DNA of 5,230 nt from Phycisphaerae bacterium. GTDB taxonomy: Bacteria; Planctomycetota; Phycisphaerae; UBA1845; Fen-1342. Location of the stretch: contig JAGVEP010000381.1 of the NCBI GenBank assembly GCA_020058145.1, positions 1 through 5,230 on the forward strand, written 5' to 3'. The translations under genes were made by a program, and so were the position numbers. The notes under the pieces were generated by a model. It was not told where the DNA came from. It saw only the letters and a program-made list of their open reading frames with translations, and made no database searches. Positions 1-5,200 of this stretch are shown here, one piece after another (the first letter of the stretch is position 1; every line of letters begins with the position of its first letter).

Positions 1-74
1 AATACGGGCGTCCAATCCAGGACCGTGATCGTGCAGAAGTGCGGCAGATGCTCGCCGACTCGATAGCGGCTCAT
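1..74 (-). CDS. N-terminal fragment of a putative REP-associated tyrosine transposase (RAYT, IS200-like Y1 family)
   Basis: An ATG on the minus strand (74-72) opens a frame that runs off the left edge after 24 codons. It begins MSRYRVGEHL and continues with FCTITVLDWTPV. This resembles the start of RAYT proteins, single-domain HUH/Y1 transposases related to IS200/IS605 TnpA. Those typically open with M-x-x-YR followed by a (F/Y)-x-x-T-x-TV-x-(D/N)W strand and a PxF motif. Family members act on REP-type hairpins, and this start lies only about 30-160 nt from five hairpins at 103-236, which is the usual RAYT/REP arrangement. The catalytic HxH and Tyr residues would lie outside the window, so activity cannot be judged. 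No Shine-Dalgarno sequence precedes the ATG. A GATAAT hexamer (89-84) ends 9 nt before it, which could imply a very short leader. The call rests on 24 residues. A chance open frame is the alternative. Confidence 0.55.
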   Translation of the reverse strand, partial: MSRYRVGEHLPHFCTITVLDWTPV

Positions 75-102
75 CGTGGCGAGATTATCGCAGTGCGGCG
101 TT

Positions 103-122
103 CGCGGGAAGGGATTCCCGCG
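103..122. repeat. Hairpin repeat, GAA-GGGA-TTC type
   Basis: This is a perfect 8-bp inverted repeat, cgcgggaa (103-110) and ttcccgcg (115-122), around a GGGA loop. It belongs to the same family as the two hairpins at 129-179: the 18-nt core differs at one stem pair, which changes in a compensated way, and at one loop base. It lies between the divergent starts of the putative RAYT gene and the BFN gene. Confidence 0.75.
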
Positions 123-128
123 GGCATG

Positions 129-181
129 CGTGCGAGAACGGATTCTCGCACGAGGCGTGCGAGAACGGATTCTCGCACGAG
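129..181. repeat. Two exact tandem copies of a 10-bp-stem hairpin
   Basis: The stem arms cgtgcgagaa and ttctcgcacg enclose a CGGA loop at 129-152 and again at 156-179. The two copies are identical, are both followed by 'ag', and repeat with a 27-nt period. The stems are perfect. The family framework GCG-R-GAA-S-GGA-TTC-Y-CGC is shared with 103-122. These look like extragenic palindromes. Translated, they give a meaningless ARTDSRT repeat, so they argue against coding in this stretch. Confidence 0.85.
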
Positions 182-186
182 CACGG

Positions 187-236
187 GTGGCACAGGCTTC
201 CAGCCTGTGGTTTCACCGGCAAGATGCCGGTGCCAC
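187..236. repeat. Paired REP-like hairpins (BIME-like unit)
   Basis: Two adjacent 19-nt hairpins share one framework. Copy A, cacaggcttccagcctgtg (191-209), and copy B, caccggcaagatgccggtg (214-232), each have an 8-bp stem and a 3-nt loop. The pair is enclosed by an outer inverted repeat, gtggca (187-192) and tgccac (231-236), so the whole block can also fold as a closed bimodular element. Such 'tggcacaggcttccagcctgtg' elements are, from memory, abundant in planctomycete and verrucomicrobial intergenic DNA. A third member occurs at 1599-1617. Confidence 0.8.
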
Positions 237-269
237 GCACAGGCGTGCCGCGGCGGGGAAGCCCTCATC

Positions 270-298
270 TTGACACCCTCCACGCAGACGGCTAGTTT
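270..298 (+). promoter_or_regulatory. Candidate sigma70-type promoter for the BFN gene
   Basis: A perfect TTGACA (270-275) is separated by 17 nt from TAGTTT (293-298), which keeps the most conserved -10 positions (T1, A2, T6) but matches the consensus at only 3 of 6. Transcription would begin near 305, about 25 nt before the ATG at 330 and just upstream of its ribosome-binding site. The position supports the ATG at 330 over any start further upstream. The basis is inspection of the sequence only. Confidence 0.45.
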
Positions 299-329
299 CG
301 CCGCGGAGAGCGAACAGGAGACGTCGGCG

Positions 330-725
330 ATGGAAGTCCGCATGGACCTCGCGCAGATCCGCATCTCGGAGTCGCACGACCACCAGGTGATCGTGCTGCG
401 GGAGCGGAATGGCACGCGGCTGCTCCAGATCGTGATCGGGCTCGCCGAAGCGCTGGCGATCGACCGCCGCGTCAAGAGCGTGCAGTTGCAGCGACCCATG
501 ACGCACGACCTGCTGGCTGGCGTGATCGAGTCGCTCTCCGGCGAGCTGGAGAAGATCGTCATCAACGACCTCCAGGAACACACGTTTTATGCCAAGCTGG
601 TCGTTAGGCATCAGGGCGAGCTGGTCGAGGTGGACAGCAGGCCGTCCGACGCCATCGCGCTCGGCGCGGGCGGGGACGTGCCGATCTACGTGGAAGATCA
701 CGTGCTGGCGGCGGCCGGGCAATAA
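330..725 (+). CDS. Bifunctional nuclease (BFN/DUF151) domain protein
   Basis: The 131-residue product is essentially a complete BFN domain (DUF151, Pfam PF02577). Visible hallmarks are LLQIVIGLAEALAI (31-44), RPMTHDLL (55-62), FYAKL (86-90) and the signature SRPSDAIAL (103-111), followed by PIYVEDHVL (118-126). The family was named for a plant protein with RNase and DNase activity. The bacterial role is generally unknown, so nuclease activity here is inference. No signal peptide or membrane segment is visible, so it is probably cytoplasmic. ATG 330 was chosen because AGGAG-like purines (313-320, aacaggag) lie 9 nt upstream and homology begins right after it. A second in-frame ATG at 342 is possible. 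The reading frame stays open upstream to the window edge, but that part only translates the hairpin repeats. The lipoprotein gene follows after 62 nt on the same strand and may share the transcript. Confidence 0.9.
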   Translation: MEVRMDLAQIRISESHDHQVIVLRERNGTRLLQIVIGLAEALAIDRRVKSVQLQRPMTHDLLAGVIESLSGELEKIVINDLQEHTFYAKLVVRHQGELVEVDSRPSDAIALGAGGDVPIYVEDHVLAAAGQ

Positions 726-734
726 GGGGACCCG

Positions 735-762
735 CCAGGACGCCAAGAGCACCAGGACGCCA
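735..762. repeat. Short direct repeat between the BFN and lipoprotein genes
   Basis: The 11-mer ccaggacgcca occurs at 735-745 and 752-762, with a start-to-start spacing of 17 nt. The stretch between the copies, agagca, continues the same 'gccaagagcaccaggacgcc' texture. I recall similar low-complexity runs in planctomycete spacers, but no function is known to me. Confidence 0.45.
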
Positions 763-787
763 GACAGCGTTGAGAACCGGGCCACCT

Positions 788-1585
788 GTGAACGCACCTT
801 CTCGACTGGGGACGATCCTACTTCTCGCCGCCGGCCTGCTCGGTAATGGCGGCTGCGTCTGGATGGCGCGCCTCGGAACCGACGAGCAGGGCTCCCAGTA
901 CGGCAAGACCTTCTTCATCGGCGGAGCCGGGCCGGTCGGCAATTTCGTCGGCACCACCGATGTCCCCAAAGGGCTGCGCGCGGCCAAGTACCGGGGCGCG
1001 ATCGAGGTTTTCGGCTGGCAGGCGGTGATCGGCGGCACGCTGCGCGATGTGATCGACCGCGAGCGCAACGCGGAGCAAGCCCGCCGGCTCGCCGAGACCA
1101 TTCAGGGCTATCTGGACCAGCATCCGGACCGCCGGGTGAATCTCATCGCCCTGTCCGCCGGCACCGGGATCACGACGTGGGCGCTGGAAGCACTGCCAGA
1201 GGGCTATCGGGTGGGCACCGTGGTATACCTCGGGAGTGCGCTGTCGCGCGCCTACGATCTGAGCGCGGCTTTGGAGCGGATCGACGGTCACCTCCACTGT
1301 TTCTATTCGGCCGCTGACCCGCTGCTGCGGTATGGGCTGCCCATGACCGGTTCGGTGGATCGCGAAACGGCGGCGGGCGAGGCGGCGGGCCTTTATGGCT
1401 TTGGCACGCCCCCCGGGGCCGACGCGGAGACCCGCCGCCGCTATGCGCAGCGTTTGCGAAACCGCCCCTATCGCCGCGACTATGCGGGCTACGGCTATTA
1501 CGGCTGGCACGCCGACAGCACGAGCCCCCGCTTCGTCGAGAAAGTGATCGCCCCACTGCTCGCCGAGCGATTGGCAGCGCGCTGA
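788..1585 (+). CDS. Putative exported lipoprotein with an alpha/beta-hydrolase-like fold
   Basis: The 265-residue product (from GTG 788) starts with a short n-region containing Arg6. A hydrophobic core, TILLLAAGLLG, then leads to NGGC with Cys23. This looks like a type II signal peptide, although the residue at -3 of the lipobox is unusual. The mature part has alternating strands and helices. VNLIALSAGTG (118-127) resembles a nucleophile elbow with Ser123 (A-x-S-x-G instead of G-x-S-x-G). FYSAADPLL (173-181) offers Asp177 after a strand, and GWHADSTSP (239-247) offers His241, so a Ser-Asp-His triad appears in the correct order. The substrate is unknown and a specific family was not recognised. 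Start choice is weak: a TTG at 770 adds six residues, and neither start has a clear ribosome-binding site. GTG 788 gives the cleaner signal peptide. It lies 62 nt behind the BFN gene and is convergent with the surface-protein gene. Confidence 0.75.
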   Translation: MNAPSRLGTILLLAAGLLGNGGCVWMARLGTDEQGSQYGKTFFIGGAGPVGNFVGTTDVPKGLRAAKYRGAIEVFGWQAVIGGTLRDVIDRERNAEQARRLAETIQGYLDQHPDRRVNLIALSAGTGITTWALEALPEGYRVGTVVYLGSALSRAYDLSAALERIDGHLHCFYSAADPLLRYGLPMTGSVDRETAAGEAAGLYGFGTPPGADAETRRRYAQRLRNRPYRRDYAGYGYYGWHADSTSPRFVEKVIAPLLAERLAAR

Positions 1586-1596
1586 CCCGGCTCTGT

Positions 1597-1647
1597 GGCA
1601 CCGGCTAATAGCCGGTGTCCGACGGCCGGTACGGAGCCGTCGGACAC
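1597..1647. terminator. Double hairpin after the lipoprotein gene, possible bidirectional transcript end
   Basis: Two strong stems start 12 nt after the lipoprotein stop. The first is caccggctaatagccggtg (1599-1617), 8 bp with an AAT loop, the third member of the 19-nt family seen at 191-232. The second is a perfect 12-bp stem, gtgtccgacggc (1615-1626) with gccgtcggacac (1636-1647), around a 9-nt loop. They share 1615-1617, so the two full stems compete. There is no U-tract, so this is not a canonical intrinsic terminator. A role in ending or protecting the convergent mRNAs is inference from position. Confidence 0.5.
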
Positions 1648-1775
1648 GGAGGTCCGACGCTACACGGCCGGTACGGAACTCGGCCGCTACATAAGTCCTG
1701 CGGCCGACTCGGGGGTCGGCCGCTACGGCCGGTGCAGAGCCCGGCCGCTACATTTGTGCGGAGCGGCCGCTACGG
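1621..1775. repeat. Cluster of degenerate 30-nt hairpin repeats, left flank of the surface-protein gene
   Basis: This is the same family as the exact tandem copies at 4981-5040, in the same orientation. The first 18 nt of the unit appear exactly at 1621-1638. A near-complete copy lies at 1664-1690 (25 of 27 positions) and another at 1726-1751 (24 of 26). A divergent member at 1701-1726 forms an 8-bp stem, cggccgac with gtcggccg. A 3' half unit, cggccgctacgg, occupies 1764-1775 and overlaps the stop codon of the surface-protein gene. Together with the preceding hairpins this fills the spacer 1586-1769, in which no gene was seen. Confidence 0.8.
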
Positions 1776-4700
1776 GCGGCGGCGCGGGCGCGAGCTCAGC
1801 AGCCCCAGCAGCATGGCCGAGATCATCGCCGCCCCTGTCGTCGGACAGAGTGCGGACGGGTTGCTCGGCGTGCTGAGCGCGGCATTGCTGTCCTCCGGGG
1901 TCGTCGGGGTGGTGCTCGCAGGTGGAGTGTTCGGCTCCGCCGGCTGCACCGGTGTCACCACTGGAGCATTGGAATCCGGCACCACTGCCTCGGCCACGGT
2001 TGTGAACGACCACACGGGGCCTATGGTGGTACCCCAGTCACTTTTCGCGATCACGCGCCAGTAGTGCGTGGTGCCTGGCGCCAGGCCGGCTTTGGCCCAG
2101 AGCTTGGACGGCGTGGTGCCTTCGAACTTCGCGTCCTTGAGCGTGGCGTCCTTGCCGATCAGGACCTTGAAGACCGTCGCGCCAGCGCCTCCGCCCCAGG
2201 ACAACTCCACGTTGGCGCCGACGCCGGTTGTTCCGTCCACAGGGAACGGCTCGGCCAGCGCGGCCGGCGGCCCCGGCTGCGTTCGAAACGACCAGACCGG
2301 TCCTTCGCCGGAGATTCCGGCCACGCGTGCCACGATCTTCCAGTAGTAGATGGTATCGAACTCCAACGTGGACAACACCCCGTCGGTGTTGCTCGTGGAG
2401 TTGAGCAACGGCGGCGGATTGGCCGTCCCAAAGTACACGTCGTACGTGGCCGCGCCGAACACGCCGTTCCACTTCAGATCGCTGTTTGGGTCCACTTCGA
2501 TCGCACCATCAGAAGGAGACCGGAGGGTGGCACTGGCCAACAAGACGGAGAGTTCCGCCCGCGCGCTGGTCACCGAAGTGCAGGCACTTGTTACCACCGC
2601 GTCGTACTGGCCGGCAGCAGTCGCAAGCACGTGCGACATCGTGTATGTCGAACTCGTGGCCCCCGCGATGGGCTGCCCGTCCTTGCGCCACTGGTAAGTC
2701 AGGGGCGCGGGACCCGTGGCGGCCACTGTAAACGAAGCACCGTCGCCGATGACAATGTTTGGCTGCCCTTGGGGCTGGGTGACGATGACGGTTTGGGGTT
2801 GCAGGGTCAAGGTCGCGGCGCTGCTCGTCTTCGACAAGCACGGCGCGGCGAAATCACTGACGACGACGTCGTATGACCCGGCGTCGCCATCGCTCGCGGT
2901 GGCGATGGTGTACGCGCTGGCGGTTGCGCCGTCGATCACCGTGCCGTTTTTTCGCCACTGATACGCCAGCGTGTTGGGACCGGTCGCCTGACAGCTAAAG
3001 GTGACGGCGCTACCGGTGCAGGCCGTCGCGGAGACCGGTTGCGTCGTAATCTGGCAGAGTTCGCATTCGTCCGGAACGCCATCCGCGTCGCAATCCTGCG
3101 ATTGGCCGCAGGTGTTGGGGTCGCAGTCCGGACCGCAGTGGATATTGCACTCGTCGGAGACCTCGTCGAGGTTGCAGTCGTTAATCAGCGCGATTTCCCC
3201 CCACCAGGTGGACCAGAGGTCGCGCTCGTTCCCATCGGGACCGGACCAGGCATACTCCTGGATGGTCCAGAACGTCGTGTCGTCTGTGGGGTCCACCAAC
3301 GTGGCGCTGTAATCGCCCCAGCGGTTTCTCGATCCGCCGTACGTCTTGTAGTAGGGCGCCTCGCCCGACTTCAACGTCTTCACTGAGCGCATGGTACCGG
3401 GCGAATCGCCGGCGGCGCGAAATGTCCAGGCTCCCTCGACGTACAGGTTCGGATTGGAATGCGAGAAGCCGAGACACGCGTCGTTGTTGCTGTTGACCGC
3501 GATGCTGCTGAAGTAGTAGTGCTGGCCGAAGCCGCCATCGAGCACCCCGGACTGTACGAGCGACGGTGGGTAGGTGGCCGGATCGATTTCGTACCAGAAC
3601 GCCGCCGTGCGATTCGGCGTGGCCGTCGGCGGGGGCAGGGCGGCGGTATGGGTGAACCAAAGGTGGCCATTTCGCATCACTGCGCTGCTGATGCGCGGGT
3701 CGTTGGTCGAAACGGCATGAGAATCGCCGCGCTGGGTCGCGTCAATCTGGAAGAACGAGAAACGGTTGGCGACGTTGAAGAACCCCATTTCCACCCACGT
3801 CGCGTTCGACGGCGTACCTTGGAACAGGGATAGGCGAACCAGCGGCAAGTATTTGTTGGGATTGTTCGGGTCGTTGGGGTCCACGTCGTACCAGAAATTG
3901 TCGACGACGTAGAGCATCTCCTCGTTTGGATCGTAAGTCTCGCAGGGCTTGACAGTGAAGCCATAGCCATAGAGGCCGGTGTCGAACTGGAGATCGGGGA
4001 CCATTGCGGTGGTGATGTTGCCATTCATGGCGTTGGGCTTGTTGATGACCCAGGCCTTCGCGCCGCCGAACTCGTTGTTGCTGACGGTGAACATGTTGTT
4101 GACGATGGCGACATAATTCTTGTTGAACCCCACGCTCGGGAAGTCCGCCCAATACGTGCCCTGGGTGTCGGCGTCAAACGACTTGTAGTACCAAGTGCCG
4201 GTCGGATCGCTCGTGGCGCTGATCGCGAAAAGAACCGCCGAATTCGGGTCAGGGAGGGTGCTTGCGTCGCACACCGCGATCCACCGGCCGGCGGGAATGT
4301 CATAGTAAATCTTGGGGTCGAATGGATCACCGCCAACGGGCGGATGGTTCCACCACTCATAGAGGCTGACGGTGTCACCCACCAGATCTCCGTCTTTTGT
4401 CTGAATCCGGACCTCGCTGTTCAACATAGTCATAACGTGATTGGGCCCCACCGCGCCGATGGTGTCCGGCGGGATAACTGCGGAGTTGTCGGACAGAGCC
4501 AGGAAGTTGCGTTTGAGCTGCCCCTGAATCCAGGAGGACGGGAAATCGCGCATGGGCTCTTCCGGCGCGCCCGGCAGAAAGGGCAGCGCGCGCGGACCCG
4601 ACAACGTGCGACCCGCCATGTCCGGCATACGCATGAAGGGGATCACACGTGGCCCGACGCGCGGAGGCTCCTTGTTCTTATTCGCGGCGTGGGCTTCAAG

Positions 4701-4835
4701 GATCTGCTGCCAAGTGACCGTGACCGTCGGCGACTCTGCGGGCTCTTCCTGGGCCGGCAGACTTAAAACGCCTAACCAGCCCATGGTCGCCAGCGCCAAT
4801 CCCGTTATCCGATGGCTATGGAAGCGCCCGTTCAT
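1770..4835 (-). CDS. Large secreted modular protein: beta-propeller-like, Ca-binding repeats, 2 Ig-like, 2 Fn3-like, C-terminal anchor
   Basis: The 1021-residue product has an N-terminal signal peptide (about 1-28, with LALATMGWLGVLSL as hydrophobic core). Residues about 110-550 match the pattern of secreted beta-propeller-like proteins: DTIGAVGPNHVMTMLN (124-139), DPFDPKIYYDIPAGRW (170-185), ADFPSVGFNKNYVAIVNN (230-247) and NRWGDYSATLVDPTDDTTFW (504-523). Asp-rich, Cys-rich repeats follow, DCNLDEVSDEC (553-563) and DCDADGVPDEC (581-591), resembling thrombospondin type 3 or EF-hand calcium loops. Two Ig-like domains come next (about 596-679 and 683-765; YQWRKNG and YQWRKDG 89 residues apart), then two Fn3-like domains (about 770-852 and 857-946, both ending GPVWSF-x-T). 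A Pro/Thr-rich linker runs 951-995, and the end is Cys997, a hydrophobic segment (1001-1013) and SSRPRRRP. A cell-surface binding or adhesive role is inferred; no catalytic motif was recognised. ATG 4835 has a good ribosome-binding site. Confidence 0.92.
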   Translation of the reverse strand: MNGRFHSHRITGLALATMGWLGVLSLPAQEEPAESPTVTVTWQQILEAHAANKNKEPPRVGPRVIPFMRMPDMAGRTLSGPRALPFLPGAPEEPMRDFPSSWIQGQLKRNFLALSDNSAVIPPDTIGAVGPNHVMTMLNSEVRIQTKDGDLVGDTVSLYEWWNHPPVGGDPFDPKIYYDIPAGRWIAVCDASTLPDPNSAVLFAISATSDPTGTWYYKSFDADTQGTYWADFPSVGFNKNYVAIVNNMFTVSNNEFGGAKAWVINKPNAMNGNITTAMVPDLQFDTGLYGYGFTVKPCETYDPNEEMLYVVDNFWYDVDPNDPNNPNKYLPLVRLSLFQGTPSNATWVEMGFFNVANRFSFFQIDATQRGDSHAVSTNDPRISSAVMRNGHLWFTHTAALPPPTATPNRTAAFWYEIDPATYPPSLVQSGVLDGGFGQHYYFSSIAVNSNNDACLGFSHSNPNLYVEGAWTFRAAGDSPGTMRSVKTLKSGEAPYYKTYGGSRNRWGDYSATLVDPTDDTTFWTIQEYAWSGPDGNERDLWSTWWGEIALINDCNLDEVSDECNIHCGPDCDPNTCGQSQDCDADGVPDECELCQITTQPVSATACTGSAVTFSCQATGPNTLAYQWRKNGTVIDGATASAYTIATASDGDAGSYDVVVSDFAAPCLSKTSSAATLTLQPQTVIVTQPQGQPNIVIGDGASFTVAATGPAPLTYQWRKDGQPIAGATSSTYTMSHVLATAAGQYDAVVTSACTSVTSARAELSVLLASATLRSPSDGAIEVDPNSDLKWNGVFGAATYDVYFGTANPPPLLNSTSNTDGVLSTLEFDTIYYWKIVARVAGISGEGPVWSFRTQPGPPAALAEPFPVDGTTGVGANVELSWGGGAGATVFKVLIGKDATLKDAKFEGTTPSKLWAKAGLAPGTTHYWRVIAKSDWGTTIGPVWSFTTVAEAVVPDSNAPVVTPVQPAEPNTPPASTTPTTPEDSNAALSTPSNPSALCPTTGAAMISAMLLGLLSSRPRRRP

Positions 4836-4844
4836 AAAAAACTA

Positions 4845-4852
4845 CCTCTCCT
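4845..4852 (-). promoter_or_regulatory. Ribosome-binding site of the surface-protein gene
   Basis: On the minus strand AGGAGAGG is followed by a 9-nt spacer ending in six T residues directly before the ATG at 4835. It is the strongest Shine-Dalgarno-like sequence in the window and fixes the start. The U-rich, unstructured spacer should leave the start codon accessible despite the GC-rich leader. Confidence 0.75.
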
Positions 4853-4950
4853 GTGCAGGTCCGCGACACGCACGCTGCGGCCCCCGGGGGACCAACTTCT
4901 TTGCATGGCGTCGTCAACCGCGGATTCCACGCTCTCTCTCCACGTGCGGG

Positions 4951-5040
4951 GCGGCACAGCCGTGTGCACGGCCGCTACGGGACGGCCGGTACGGAGCCCG
5001 GCCGCTACGGGACGGCCGGTACGGAGCCCGGCCGCTACGG
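4951..5040. repeat. 30-nt tandem hairpin repeats, right flank of the surface-protein gene
   Basis: Two identical 30-nt units lie head to tail at 4981-5010 and 5011-5040. A degenerate unit precedes them at 4951-4980, sharing its last 12 nt, cggccgctacgg. Each full unit has a 7-bp stem, cggccgg (unit positions 3-9) with ccggccg (18-24), around an 8-nt loop. The degenerate unit overlaps a different stem, gccgtg and cacggc, at 4959-4972. There are no spacers between units, so this is not a CRISPR array. On the minus strand the copies sit in the probable leader of the surface-protein mRNA. Confidence 0.88.
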
Positions 5041-5200
5041 ATCGCGAGGGGACTCGACGTGTGCATTTTACCCGCAGCCGGTTGTCCGTGCAAAGAAATC
5101 CGAGCCGCTGCGCTGGCACGAGGCCTGACGCGGGATTATGGGGCAGAAAGGTCCGCGTGGCTCGCCGCGCGGCACCGGGCGTGTCAGCAGTCGCGCGTCC
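5041..5200. other. Intergenic stretch with no gene recognised
   Basis: Apart from the candidate promoter at 5065-5093, nothing is recognised here. Open frames crossing it run into the 30-nt repeats and show no protein family pattern. A short GC palindrome, gccgcgcggc (5164-5173), is expected at this base composition. Confidence 0.5.
5065..5093 (-). promoter_or_regulatory. Candidate sigma70-type promoter for the surface-protein gene
   Basis: On the minus strand TTGCAC (5093-5088) is followed by a 17-nt spacer and TAAAAT (5070-5065), which matches the -10 consensus at five of six positions. The -35 keeps only TTG. Transcription would begin near 5058, giving a leader of about 220 nt that includes the tandem hairpins. 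AT-rich hexamers are rare in this GC-rich spacer, which makes the -10 stand out. A closer promoter cannot be excluded. Confidence 0.4.

Noticed and set aside
84..112. Promoter for the putative RAYT gene using GATAAT (89-84)
   Set aside because: The -35 region at 17-nt spacing reads CTTCCC, and the leader would be only about 2 nt, so it is mentioned under the gene but not called.
818..1510. Long minus-strand open frame opposite the lipoprotein gene
   Set aside because: It is antisense to a frame with a signal peptide and a hydrolase-like triad. The product is Arg/Ala-rich with no family pattern, as is typical of GC-rich shadow frames.
1840..1990. LPXTG-type sortase signal in the Thr/Pro-rich C-terminal region of the surface protein
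   Set aside because: No LPxTG pentapeptide is present. CPTTG lacks the Leu-Pro-x-Thr-Gly order.
1615..2064. Plus-strand open frame after the lipoprotein gene
   Set aside because: Its first part translates the hairpin repeats and the rest is antisense to the C-terminus of the surface protein.
2064..2876. Long plus-strand open frame inside the surface-protein gene
   Set aside because: It is antisense to clearly recognisable Fn3 and Ig-like modules, and its translation is low-complexity and Arg-rich with no recognisable domain.
4889..4917. Promoter with TTGACG (4917-4912, minus strand) close to the surface-protein gene
   Set aside because: At 16-18 nt spacing the -10 position reads TGGTCC or TTGGTC, which is too poor. 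The pair at 5093-5065 is better.
4981..5040. CRISPR-like 30-nt repeats
   Set aside because: The units abut with no spacers between them, and no cas gene is visible. Diverged copies elsewhere in the window show that this is a dispersed hairpin family.
4832..5128. Open frames on both strands across the tandem repeats
   Set aside because: The translations are repeats of the 30-nt unit (GRYGTAGTEP and similar) with no start signals or family resemblance.
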